Part shown: in pieces, positions 48,666 through 58,221 of the stretch | Position numbering within the stretch: position 1 is the stretch's first letter | Layout of the letters: each line of letters opens with the position of its first letter | Notes under the pieces: generated by a model | Database searches by the model: none | Seen by the model: only the letters and a program-made list of their open reading frames with translations | Told to the model about the DNA's origin: nothing | From: Amphibalanus amphitrite | Taxonomy: Eukaryota > Arthropoda > Thecostraca > Balanomorpha > Balanidae | Assembly: GCF_019059575.1 (NCBI RefSeq) | Contig: NW_024881564.1 | Location: 992,001 to 1,056,000, forward strand | DNA length: 64,000 nt | Direction: 5' to 3' | Program-made: the position numbers and the translations under genes

Positions 48666-48824
48666 AGAAGCTTGCCTGGTCTCAAGGCTGCTAAAATATT
48701 CATTGCCAATATTATCGCCGCATGAGTAAGATATTTATTTTCGCCCCGTGCCTGGTGCCGCAATATTTCGCTTGCATTAATTATAATACCAATTCTCTAT
48801 TACATTTGTTTCCATTCCTCCCAG

Positions 48825-49120
48825 GCGAGCTGGACGACAAGATGAAGTGGTTGAAGAACTTCGAGCGCCTGCTGGAGATCCAGCGGAACCTGGTGTGGCC
48901 GTCGGTGATGGAGATGGACCCCAAGGCCTACATCCCCGAGTTCCTGCGCCCAGCGCTGGCCAGACAGCCCTGTGAACGTCTGATCGTCAGTCCGCGCAGA
49001 CAGATCATCATGGAGGGGCCGCTGCAGCTGGCAGACGCCGGCAAACCCATCGATATGCACGTCATCCTGTTTGACGACATGCTGCTCATCACGCGCAGGA
49101 AGAAAGGCCTCAGTAAAAAG
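48825..49120 (+). CDS. RhoGEF exon I (end of DH, start of PH)
   Basis: The acceptor CATTCCTCCCAG ends at 48824 and the donor GTGAGTGA starts at 49121. After completing an Arg codon it reads ELDDKMKWLKNFERLLEIQ (last DH helix), NLVWPSVMEMDPKAYIPEFL (linker), then SPRRQIIMEGPLQLADAGKP and IDMHVILFDDMLLITRRKK, the first strands of a PH domain. The run of the PH core F-L-F-D-D-x-L-L-x-T is characteristic. It ends on a complete codon. Confidence 0.9.
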
Positions 49121-50475
49121 GTGAGTGAGGGGAGGACAAGAGATTATAATCTAGGGCCATGATTTATTCATTTGTGCGCTTTACCAATTCGTTTTTGAAT
49201 ATTGTTAGTTATTTCGTGTATGTTCTTTATTTGTGTCTTGAATCGGGTTGGCTTATATGCACTCTACCGTTCAATTTCATTATCTAGTTTCGTACTGGCG
49301 CCGCTGGTTTGAGAGGGATTGACGGAAACTACATCAAAGCAGCCACAAAGTCAATATTAATTCCACACAGAGTGATGTAAGAGAGAATCGTGTCGTAGAT
49401 AAATTGACGACACGAGCCAACATCCCAAGACAAACAGTAGCGAATCCATTGCCCCAAGCTAACGGTTTGTCAATGGCGTGGTTCAGCTTCATCAAACATT
49501 CGCTCGCTGCCAGCTGCCTAAATTAGCCCAATTTTGAACAAAATAGCTCGATACTTTTGACGGTACTCTTGCGTCTGGTTTTCTTATTACCGATGAATAA
49601 CTGGTTCTGTAATAAAATATTAAAGTGACCTAAAATAATGTTAGAAACCTTATTAGCCGAAGTCAGTAGGTAGTCAAGTTAACCATCCGGATTATGTTGG
49701 AGGTGAGCTATGGCTAGTTTGAGCATAATTATGATTATTATGATGGTAAAAAATGACCTTATGCTCATGATACAATGAAATGATATTAAAATAATAATAT
49801 TTTTTGGACTTATTTTAATATCATTTCATTGTATCATGAGCATAAGGTCATTTTTTACCATCATAATATCCGGATTATGCATTCAACATGACATTTTGAA
49901 TCGATTGCACATTGCGGCATCTTTTGTTATGCTAAAGTCTGTGCTTTGATTTTCACTATTTTGCTTTTAAAACTTTTCTCAAGGTATGCAATGACATCAG
50001 TGTTTTTGTTTTTTTATGAAAAAAACTGAAGCAAAGCTTAGCAATAACACTTCGCTAGGCATAAATTCAAGTGGTGATATTTTTCGCCGCACAGGCACTA
50101 TCTCTGATAACGCGCGTCACTCCTGCCAATAACAGTGCACCGCTGGAGCCACTCGTGCTGTTTGACCGTTGCATTACTGGGCATCGCTGGGCTGGACGAA
50201 CGTCAACCAATCACACAGCAGAGTGCTACGTGTCATTAGAATAGCCGACTGTCCGTATGCGTGCGTCAACAGTAATGGTCAGGCCCCATCGGGTCTAAAA
50301 TCAATCAAATAAAGCTTCAAATCAACGGCCGGAGCACAATATGTGAGAATAGTGCTGCTTGCTTTGCTGGGCAAGATAGAATTATAGTCAAGCATAGTGT
50401 ATCCCTTTGCTTGCTAGCCTTTCCGATAACTAAGCATCTTCATTCGCATGTAGGTATATGGAGGATAGCTTTCGA
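49121..50475. other. Intron between exons I and J, first part
   Basis: AT-rich; apart from the hairpin at 49736-49868, no feature could be supported. Confidence 0.4.
49736..49868. repeat. Perfect 59-bp inverted repeat with 15-bp loop
   Basis: The left arm 49736-49794 begins TATTATGATGGTAAAAAATG; the right arm 49810-49868 is its exact inverse complement by eye. A 12-bp direct repeat ATCCGGATTATG lies outside both arms (49685 and 49868). The perfect match implies a recent origin. Confidence 0.9.
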
Positions 50476-50568
50476 TGATTAGCTTCAGGTATCTCAGATG
50501 TCACTGGACACTTAGGACAATGATCTCGATGCTTTAACTGCGACAAGCTGCCATACGAGTTTCAATTA

Positions 50569-51265
50569 TTACGGAGCGAGCGAAGCGAGCGTAGTCTTTC
50601 CTTAGATTAACGGAAATTTCTGAGTATGAGCGGCCGGCCGGCCGGCCGGCCGGCCGGCCGTGGTCACGCTTTTGCGAGGCTTATATCTCAGCAACCACTT
50701 GACCGATTTACACGCGGTAATTTTTGTAGGGTAGCTTCATTCCTTCTACCAAGTATTGGACTATTCCCGATGCATGTGGGTGACCCCTTATGCACGTGCC
50801 ACGTGCAAAACGAAGAGGTGTCACTTTTGTAATTGTTGCAATATCTCCGTAACTACTTGGCCGATTGCGCTGAAAGTTGGCATGTAGGTAGGCACCTACT
50901 AGGCAATGCATATCCATGTGCCAGAGTTGGGGTGCTGCTGCACGTGCGCACGTGCAGGGGTCGATTCCAGATCTCGAGAACGGCTGGACCGATGGCGCTC
51001 AAATTTGGTACATGGTTAGGGACCGGTTAGTAGGGTGCCGTGCAAAAGTAAGTTGGGACCCATTTTGCACGTGCGCACGTGCAGGGTGCCGCTTCCAGAT
51101 CTTGAGAACGGCTGGGCCGATTGTGCTCAAATTCGGCACATCGTCAGAGACCGGTTAGTAGGGTGCCGTGCACAAGTCAACTGGGGGTACCCCCTCGAAA
51201 TTTCGCACGTGCAAGGCTCACCCTCTCGCTCGCTCCGTTAGTCGCCCCAAAAGGCGTTATACTGG
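50569..51265. mobile_element. Helentron-like non-autonomous element (HINE), 697 bp
   Basis: The empty site at 56163/56164 (CAATTA|TAATAAAAA) gives the borders, with one base of ambiguity and no target duplication. The left end reads TTACGGAGCGAGCGAAGCG; an inverted partner CTCGCTCGCTCCGTTA is subterminal on the right (51226-51241). A short hairpin CGCC-CCAAAA-GGCG follows near the end, then TTATACTGG. The centre holds four imperfect units of about 130-150 bp (near 50688, 50840, 50968, 51098) with the core GAGAACGGCTGGNCCGAT, plus a (GGCC)n tract. Absence of a target duplication, subterminal inverted repeats, a tandem-repeat core and a 3' hairpin fit Helitron/Helentron-derived elements. Confidence 0.7.
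50631..50661. repeat. (GGCC)n tract inside the HINE
   Basis: About seven GGCC units, self-complementary, inside the Helentron-like element. Confidence 0.9.
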
Positions 51266-51676
51266 TAATAAAAATGTGTATAATTTATATTGATTACATG
51301 AGCTGTATGTTTGATTTATCGGAGCAAAGCCATCAAGATGCATTATGAAACATTATTGTCACTTGCACGGGCCGATCACTAGGCGATTACCGTCATTTAG
51401 GAGGGCGGCTCAAACTCTGTATTGCCCTCAAAATTAAAGCTGTCGGGCCAATAATGGTCATTATCCGCCCGACAGGTCATTAGCGCCCGACAGCTCAAAT
51501 ATGTTCAAATATATATTCTCATACGAATACCACAAATTATTTTAATGAAAATTGCGGTTATTGCAACTGAAAGAAGTAGGCGGTTCTGTACAAACAGTTG
51601 TTGATTTATATTTTATTTACAATACTTGTCATAGACCGATGCACGACCGATTGCACATTTGATGCGTTTTAGCTAT

Positions 51677-51767
51677 TGTAGCGGTCAACTGAGTGTATTC
51701 CAACACAAGCGCCTCTAGTGGCGACCGGGCGAGGTAGTCACATGACGTAAGCGCACTACGCGCTACA
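51677..51767 (-). repeat. Gypsy 3' LTR (91 bp)
   Basis: It is the 3' LTR in element orientation and reads identical to 55936-56026. The length is far below the usual several hundred bases for Gypsy LTRs. Confidence 0.95.
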
Positions 51768-51864
51768 CCTCCCCACCAAGTTCAACACACACCTCCCCCC
51801 CACAAAAAAAAAACAAGCTTCTAATGACACTTGAGGCACGAGCACGGAGACACAGACACTATGC

Positions 51865-54800
51865 CTACTGCGTCTTCAGCGGCGGCCTGCCTCTCGTACG
51901 AATGACACCGCGTCCAGCGACATGCGGCACGTGACAGGTTTTCAGGTTATTTACATGCACAACGACCGATTTCCCATCAGAGTCTCGGATGCGATAGTTT
52001 ACATCAGACGTTCTGTGGGTGACAGTAAACGGGCCAGACCAGATCGGCTGCAGTTTCGGCGAGACACCCACCTTGCGAATAGGCCGTTTCCAAAATACAT
52101 CATCGCCCACTTTGAGCTCACGAACTTTGACATGTTTCGCCGAATTGTACCCGTCTGCTCGTTTCGCCGCTGCTCGCTTCGACACATCACGAGCCGTAGC
52201 CCTCACATCAGACAGCCGAGCCATGAGACCCGAGCTCGTCACCTCGCGCATACTCGAGTGGAGCGTGTCAATCGGCAACTGCGCGCGTCTACAAAACAGC
52301 AACTCGAACGGCGTTGACTGAGTTGTCTCACACACGGCGGTCCGGTAAGCAAAGGCCAACGACTGTAAGTTCTGATCCCAGCTCGCCTTGTGTTCTCCCA
52401 CATACGACCGTATCATATTGAGCAGTGTTCTGTTACAACGCTCGACCATGTCAGACTGTGGGTGATACGGAGAAGTCGTCCTATGCTTAATGCCTAGTTT
52501 TTCACAAAACTGTTTAAACGAAGCACTCATCCATTGCGTCCCCTGGTCAGTTACTATCTCAGACGGAAACCCATGACGACAGAAAACATGATCAAACAGC
52601 CAGCTCTGAATGACCTCCGTCTCAGTCGACGGTAGGGCTGTCATCTCGGGCCACTTCGAAAAATAGTCCTGACAAACCACGATAAATCTAGCACCGCTCT
52701 CTGTCACCGGTAAGATCGGGCCAACAATGTCTACAGAGACTTTTTCCCACACGTTCAGGGCAGACGTGTCTACCGGTGTCAATGGCGCCGTCGGAACAGG
52801 GTTATCTTTCACAGTGCAGCACACGATACATCCTTTTACATGTTGTTTTATATCCCTGGTCATTCCCGGCCAAAAATAACGCTCCTGTACACGCCGAACG
52901 GTCTTCTTGGATCCGGCGTGACCCGCCAATGGGTCATCATGAAGCAACTTGATGATGCCGTCGCGTTGGGACCGCGGTACCACCAGCTGTTCTCCGAAGA
53001 CCGGATGCACATGGCAGAGCGCACCACGCCCGTTCACTCGGAACTCGTCCGGCTTCCTGTCCTGCAGCTGGCGCACGCCGTCATCAGTCGCCAGCTCAGA
53101 GCGCCAGTCAGCGACACTAGCGACACACTGCGGCTGCTCCGGGAACGACCGGCTGAGCACGTCCGGGACGACATGTTCAGATCCTGCGACGTGATGAATG
53201 CTGATGTCGAACTCCTCCAGTAGTAGCGCCCAGCGACCCAGCCGACCAGTCAGATCCTTCTTGGAGCGCAACCACTGAAGAGGCTTGTGATCCGTGAACA
53301 GACATACCGGCCGTCCCACCAGCAGGTGACGCCATCTCTTCAAAGCGTGTACAATCGCGCATGCTTCTTTTTCTATTACGGAGTAGTGTCGCTGTGACTT
53401 GTTGAATGCTCTGCTGCTGAACTCCACAGGCTGGCCGTCTGCCTCTAGTACGCAGCCGAAGCCATTCTCGCTGGCGTCGGTCCGCATTGATAGCTGTGAC
53501 GATTCCGTAGGAATCTTCAGAGCCGGACGTTCAGCCAGCAGGGCCTTCAGCCGACAAAACGCTGTCTCGTGCGCGCCATCCCAGAGGAATGACTTCCCCT
53601 TCTGCAAAAGATCGTGCAACGGCCTCGCAATCAAGCTGAATTCCGCGATGTGCGACCTATAGAAGCCGCACAGGCCCAGGAACTTCCTGAGAGCTGTCTG
53701 ATCGCCAGGCCGCGGTATCGCCTCAACAGCTCTGATGTGCTCCTTCGTCGGTCGAATCATACCACCCTCGATGCTGAAGCCAAGGAACGACTCCAGGGAT
53801 GTCAGCAGAAACCGGCACTTCTCGCCGTTCAGCGTCAGTCCAGCTTCTCGTAGTCTCTGCAAGACAGAGCGCAGATCCTCCAAATGTGACGACTCGTCCC
53901 GGCTGTGGATGCACCAGTCATCGAAATACGCTGCCACACATGGCAGATCTTGTGTCAGCCTCTGCACCAGACGGTTGAACGTACTGGGACCGTTGCAGAG
54001 ACCGAACGGCATTGTACGAAATTGCAGTAGCTGGCCATTAAACTGGAAGGCCGTCTTCTTTCTGTCCTGTTCCCTGAGAGGGATCTGATAGTATCCCGAG
54101 CGAGCATCGAGCACTGAGAACACTGTCGACTCCGCCAGCTTCCCGATGACGTCTGACACCAGCGGCACAGGCTGACGATCTTTCACCGTCACCTCATTCA
54201 GTTTCCTGAAATCAATACAGACACGTATGTCGCCGCTTTTCTTTTTAACAAGCACCACGGGGTTCATGTAGTCACTGTCACTTTGTTCTAGCACCCCATC
54301 ACGAAGCATTTGATCGATTGCACTTTGAGCTCGAGACATATAGGCCGCTGGCAGTTTATGAGGGCGACACACTATCGGCTGGTCACATGTTGTTTCTATC
54401 TTATGCTCTATCAAACTGGTGCGCCCGAGACCATTGAACACGTCCGCAAACTGGCTCTTAAGCTTTTCAAGTCCGTTACACGAAGCATCGCTGCTATCAT
54501 CAAAGTCACACTCGCTCAGTAAGTCCTCACCGGTAGCCAGCATCCCGACCTCGTGGAAGCATCCCTCCTCCCAGTCCAGCAGCGGCGCCTCACCGGCGGC
54601 AGTATCTTCCTTCACGCTGTGTCTCGCAGATGGCGCCACCGGAGCGGAGGGAGTCGCAGATGGCGCCACCGGAGCGGAGGGAGGCGCAGGCGGCGCCCCA
54701 CTCTGAGCAGTCTCAACGTAGCCCAGAGATGGCGCCACCGGCGCGACGACCGTCCCTCCGACGCAGGCGCCACCGGAGCCAGGTGACGTCACACTGTCGG

Positions 54801-55890
54801 CCGCGCCAGCTGGGTGTCGATTCACACCGACAAGCACAGCTCCACGGTCGAAGTCGATGGACGCGCCGAACTTCTGCAGAAGGTCTGCCCCCACCACGCC
54901 GCGCTGCACGTCGGTGATGATGAAGTCGTGCATCAGCGTAGCGCCACTGAGCGAGACAGAGCAGTTCAGCAGACCATACACAGGCATTCTCGACCCATTG
55001 GCAGCGATAACATAGTCGTCTTTAGCCATGGAGTTGGGCCGGAAAGAAGTGGGCAGACAGCTGACGGTGGCACCGCTATCTGCCAGAAGCTGCATCGGAC
55101 AGCCATCGATGTCGATGTCGACGTAGACACGGCCATCATCGGAGACGGGTGAAACCGCGATGCCCTCCATCCGTCTACCAGCCAGTCCGTCGCCGGGAGC
55201 GCGGCACTGTGCACGCACATGACCAGCAATACCGCAGCGCCAGCATACCGCCCTCGGGCCAGACCGCGCCGGGTCGCCGCTCCTCACTCCTCCCCTCGGA
55301 GCGGCCGGCGAACGCACCGTGCGCCAGGTCACGTGATCACCACCGGCAGCGCCTCCAGAGCCGCGCGACCCGAGCCGGCCGCTGAGGCTGAAGCACATCA
55401 GCGCTGAGTTGACAGCCTCTTCCAGCTTACGGCAGGAGCCAGAGTTCAACACTGCTGCCCTCATAGGATCTGGCAGTCCACAGACAAAAAAATCACGAGC
55501 AAGAGCTGCCTTATTGCTCGCTGCAAACCGCGGGTAAACTTGTTCAACTAAAGTCACCACACGGTCACGGTACTTCTCGACCGGTTCAAGGTCAGCCATT
55601 CGAACACGAAACAAATCGAGCATAAACGCATCACGGTACGGCTCTCCAACTTTAGTGAGATACGTTTTGATTTTGGCAAAGCTCTTTTTGTCAGCCTCCG
55701 GGCAGTCTGTCAGCACAGTATTGCCCATACCGAGCAGCGCAGGAAAAATCCTGGCTTTCACAGTATCGTCCCACGCGTTGGCCGTCGCCACAGCCTCAAA
55801 GTAGTCGATGTAATCGGTGATCGTGCACTGTTCGGTTTTAGGCTGCGGCGGTACAAGCACTTGCACTCTCGTATCACTTTCACCATCCAT
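51865..55890 (-). CDS. Gypsy gag-pol polyprotein
   Basis: The frame is open from within the 5' LTR (55965), giving 1366 codons; the start chosen here is the ATG at 55890 (MDGESDTRVQ), the first after the LTR. In residues of the full frame: GAG about 30-200; zinc knuckle CWRCGIAGHVRAQC at 241-254; aspartic protease LLADSGATVS at 293-302; an Ala/Pro repeat near 425-450; reverse transcriptase with Asp620 (FSVLDARSGYYQI) and FDD at 681-683; RNase H from RTDASENG (Asp830); integrase zinc-binding H1009, H1016, C1046, C1049 and catalytic Asp1079, Asp1140, Glu1175. GAG and POL are fused without a frameshift. No chromodomain or envelope is seen. Confidence 0.95.
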   Translation of the reverse strand: MDGESDTRVQVLVPPQPKTEQCTITDYIDYFEAVATANAWDDTVKARIFPALLGMGNTVLTDCPEADKKSFAKIKTYLTKVGEPYRDAFMLDLFRVRMADLEPVEKYRDRVVTLVEQVYPRFAASNKAALARDFFVCGLPDPMRAAVLNSGSCRKLEEAVNSALMCFSLSGRLGSRGSGGAAGGDHVTWRTVRSPAAPRGGVRSGDPARSGPRAVCWRCGIAGHVRAQCRAPGDGLAGRRMEGIAVSPVSDDGRVYVDIDIDGCPMQLLADSGATVSCLPTSFRPNSMAKDDYVIAANGSRMPVYGLLNCSVSLSGATLMHDFIITDVQRGVVGADLLQKFGASIDFDRGAVLVGVNRHPAGAADSVTSPGSGGACVGGTVVAPVAPSLGYVETAQSGAPPAPPSAPVAPSATPSAPVAPSARHSVKEDTAAGEAPLLDWEEGCFHEVGMLATGEDLLSECDFDDSSDASCNGLEKLKSQFADVFNGLGRTSLIEHKIETTCDQPIVCRPHKLPAAYMSRAQSAIDQMLRDGVLEQSDSDYMNPVVLVKKKSGDIRVCIDFRKLNEVTVKDRQPVPLVSDVIGKLAESTVFSVLDARSGYYQIPLREQDRKKTAFQFNGQLLQFRTMPFGLCNGPSTFNRLVQRLTQDLPCVAAYFDDWCIHSRDESSHLEDLRSVLQRLREAGLTLNGEKCRFLLTSLESFLGFSIEGGMIRPTKEHIRAVEAIPRPGDQTALRKFLGLCGFYRSHIAEFSLIARPLHDLLQKGKSFLWDGAHETAFCRLKALLAERPALKIPTESSQLSMRTDASENGFGCVLEADGQPVEFSSRAFNKSQRHYSVIEKEACAIVHALKRWRHLLVGRPVCLFTDHKPLQWLRSKKDLTGRLGRWALLLEEFDISIHHVAGSEHVVPDVLSRSFPEQPQCVASVADWRSELATDDGVRQLQDRKPDEFRVNGRGALCHVHPVFGEQLVVPRSQRDGIIKLLHDDPLAGHAGSKKTVRRVQERYFWPGMTRDIKQHVKGCIVCCTVKDNPVPTAPLTPVDTSALNVWEKVSVDIVGPILPVTESGARFIVVCQDYFSKWPEMTALPSTETEVIQSWLFDHVFCRHGFPSEIVTDQGTQWMSASFKQFCEKLGIKHRTTSPYHPQSDMVERCNRTLLNMIRSYVGEHKASWDQNLQSLAFAYRTAVCETTQSTPFELLFCRRAQLPIDTLHSSMREVTSSGLMARLSDVRATARDVSKRAAAKRADGYNSAKHVKVRELKVGDDVFWKRPIRKVGVSPKLQPIWSGPFTVTHRTSDVNYRIRDSDGKSVVVHVNNLKTCHVPHVAGRGVIRTRGRPPLKTQ

Positions 55891-55935
55891 GGTGTGGGGC
55901 TCAGACTGCGGAGCGGCCCACCCGCTGCCACCAGA

Positions 55936-56026
55936 TGTAGCGGTCAACTGAGTGTATTCCAACACAAGCGCCTCTAGTGGCGACCGGGCGAGGTAGTCAC
56001 ATGACGTAAGCGCACTACGCGCTACA
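55936..56026 (-). repeat. Gypsy 5' LTR (91 bp)
   Basis: It is the 5' LTR in element orientation and is followed, after two or three bases, by the candidate primer-binding site. Confidence 0.95.
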
Positions 56027-56070
56027 CTATGTAATCGTACGGCGTACCTATCCTTACGCCGCGTAAGGAT

Positions 56071-56609
56071 TGATTAGCTTCAGGTATCTCAGATGTCACT
56101 GGACACTTAGGACAATGATCTCGATGCTTTAACTGCGACAAGCTGCCATACGAGTTTCAATTATAATAAAAATGTGTATAATTTATATTGATTACATGAG
56201 CTGTATGTTTGATTTATCGGAGCAAAGCCATCAAGATGCATTATGAAACATTATTGTCACTTGCACGGGCCGATCACTAGGCGATTACCGTCATTTAGGA
56301 GGGCGGCTCAAACTCTGTATTGCCCTCAAAATTAAAGCTGTCGGGCCAATAATGGTCATTATCCGCCCGACAGGTCATTAGCGCCCGACAGCTCAAATAT
56401 GTTCAAATATATATTCTCATAGGAATACCACAAATTATTTTAATGAAAATTGCGGTTATTGCAACTGAAAGAAGTAGGCGGTTCTGTACAAACAGTTGTT
56501 GATTTATATTTTATTTACAATACTTGTCATAGACCGATGCACGACCGATTGCACATTTGATGCGTTTTAGCTATGTAATCGTACGGCGTACCTATCCTTA
56601 CGCCGCGTA
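56071..56609. repeat. Tandem-duplicated segment, copy 2 (uninterrupted)
   Basis: It starts TGATTAGCTTCAGG and ends TACGCCGCGTA directly at the stop codon of the recombinase gene on the minus strand. It is the 3' flank of that gene and matches copy 1. It contains the undisturbed target sites of both insertions (56163/56164 and 56571-56574). Confidence 0.85.
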
Positions 56610-57947
56610 TTACGCGTGAAAGTTCACATTGATAACGCAAGACCCGTTGAACGTTGCATTCGGGAGCAGTGACGACAGAGCTGTTCTCGCCGTTACCAGT
56701 TGCTGGCTTTGACGTACTTCCGATGGGTCAGGCACCCGATGTTCCTGTTCGTTCATGTTCAACCAGTCATCCACTTCCATCCCACCGATGGTCAGATTAA
56801 AGTTGGGCTTTTCTTCGCACAACCGTCGTGAGGTAGCAGGCCCTCCGTTCTGTATCACCGTGGCGCTGCACCCTGGGACTACACTTGCGGCTGTGTCGGA
56901 TTGCCTAGTCATCGTTTGTGCCAATATCTCAGAGCAACGCCTTTTTTGAGGAACTGTCATGTCGTCAATGTAATGTGAAAGGCTTGCGGTCCTTTTGTGT
57001 TTTGTTACCTTAACGATATCTTCAGCTGCCACTCCAGCTTGATGCAATGTCGTGACGGTGGTGGCACGAACGCTATGACATGTATAGCGTTGTGATAGCT
57101 TAGCGCTATCAGCTATCCTCTGCATGATTGTTGACAGGCTGTTCTTCCCCATTGCTTCGTTTCTGAACCAACATTCATCTTGCGTCCATGCTCTCTTTGG
57201 TGTTTGGAACAGCCTATCACTATCATGATTGATCTTTTGCTGGTACATCTTGAAAACTTCTACACCAGGCCCGTACATCCTCTGATCAGAAAAGTCTACA
57301 TCTCCCTGCTTGCTTCCACCCTGATGGTTTTTTGTTGCTTCAGTTTTCGAAATAGTGACATATTCCTTTCCGTCTGGGTCTTCTCTGACGACGAAATGAT
57401 CTTTCCTCATCTGAGCCCAACCTTCTCGACCTCTTCTCCCGAAGAAAAAGCAGAGATAGAACCATGTAGCCTGCAGGAGGATGGTTGGATTTGACGCGAA
57501 ATCCGAGAGGTAGTCACCCAAGCGCTTCATATCGTCCTCTGTGATAGCAGCCTTATGCTGAGGCTTGGGGTTGCCTGCCTTTACGTACAGTTTGCAGCGA
57601 GCGTCAAAAATGTTGTTTGCTGCAATAAACTCTCTATCGGTTATGATGTTGATCGGTCTGCTATGTGGAGCGCTGGTCAGGCAGCGATGGATGGCCGCAC
57701 GAATGCAGGTCAGTGTACTGGGCGTTAGAGTTTCCCCCGCTTTCTTCGCCTTCACTTCAGCGTAGAACCTTCTTAGTAAACTACACAGTTCTTCATGAGT
57801 AACTGTTCCAAAATCGCATGCACGGTCTCTCAATGCAAGCCATTCATTAAATTTCTTCATCCCATACTGAGTGGCCTTCGATGTGTTGTCAGGTACAACA
57901 CTTCTTTCCAGCTCTATTAATTCACGCTCCGTTATTTCGCTATCCAT
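56610..57947 (-). CDS. Crypton-like tyrosine recombinase (DNA transposon)
   Basis: 445 residues from an ATG at 57947 to a TAA at 56610. It has an N-terminal helical core-binding region (about 15-120) and a catalytic region with Arg in FFFGRRGREGW (171-174), Lys201 in the hairpin, His291 and Arg294 (CHSVRATTVT), His317 (VTKHKRT) and Tyr326 (LSHYIDD). The full R-K-H-R-H-Y set is present, so it could be active. It resembles Crypton-type recombinases and their animal domesticated relatives (the ZMYM/QRICH1/KIAA1958 domain) rather than the Ngaro enzyme in this window. No RT is linked to it. The C-terminal tail (350-445) is of unknown role. The frame has no introns. Confidence 0.85.
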   Translation of the reverse strand: MDSEITERELIELERSVVPDNTSKATQYGMKKFNEWLALRDRACDFGTVTHEELCSLLRRFYAEVKAKKAGETLTPSTLTCIRAAIHRCLTSAPHSRPINIITDREFIAANNIFDARCKLYVKAGNPKPQHKAAITEDDMKRLGDYLSDFASNPTILLQATWFYLCFFFGRRGREGWAQMRKDHFVVREDPDGKEYVTISKTEATKNHQGGSKQGDVDFSDQRMYGPGVEVFKMYQQKINHDSDRLFQTPKRAWTQDECWFRNEAMGKNSLSTIMQRIADSAKLSQRYTCHSVRATTVTTLHQAGVAAEDIVKVTKHKRTASLSHYIDDMTVPQKRRCSEILAQTMTRQSDTAASVVPGCSATVIQNGGPATSRRLCEEKPNFNLTIGGMEVDDWLNMNEQEHRVPDPSEVRQSQQLVTARTALSSLLPNATFNGSCVINVNFHA

Positions 57948-58221
57948 CTGGCGTTTCCACGCGCAAAGGAGACAGAGCTATTATTACCTCAGAAGCTAAA
58001 CCGAAAATGATGCACCGTTCGCTCTGACCTGCCTTATATACTCTAGTGGTGAGTGCTCGCCCTAAATTCCCGAAAAGTCACGTGCTTAACAATAACAGTA
58101 TATTTTACATTCTCGCGCACTACGAACTTGCTGACCGACCTCCAGAAGATTTGACTACAGCGACTACAGCAAGCTATTGAGAAAATGGTTAATTATGAAC
58201 TAGATAAGTGACAATAATACA
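57948..58221. promoter_or_regulatory. Presumed upstream region of the recombinase gene
   Basis: It lies directly 5' of the minus-strand ATG and ends in the palindrome. A TATA-like TTATATA lies at 58033-58039 (minus strand TATATAA), about 90 bp from the ATG. Assignment as promoter is inference from position. Confidence 0.35.

Larger units (their letters stand above)
51673..56030 (-). mobile_element. Ty3/Gypsy LTR retrotransposon, complete
   Basis: Identical 91-bp LTRs (51677-51767 and 55936-56026) begin TGTAGC and end GCTACA, with 4-bp target duplication CTAT (51673-51676 and 56027-56030). The empty site AGCTATGTAATC is preserved at 56569-56580. On the minus strand, a primer-binding-site candidate TGGTGGCAGCGGGTGG follows the 5' LTR closely and a purine run GGTGGGGAGG precedes the 3' LTR. 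One uninterrupted gag-pol frame lies between. There is no envelope gene. Identical LTRs and an intact frame imply recent insertion. Confidence 0.95.
50476..56068. repeat. Tandem-duplicated segment, copy 1 (interrupted by two insertions)
   Basis: It comprises 50476-50568, 51266-51676 and 56027-56068, which together correspond to the uninterrupted copy 2 at 56071-56609. Only isolated mismatches were seen (for example at 51523 versus its counterpart near 56420). The junctions are exactly those of the Helentron-like and Gypsy insertions. The shared sequence includes GTCGGGC/GCCCGAC hairpins (51438-51494). Confidence 0.85.
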
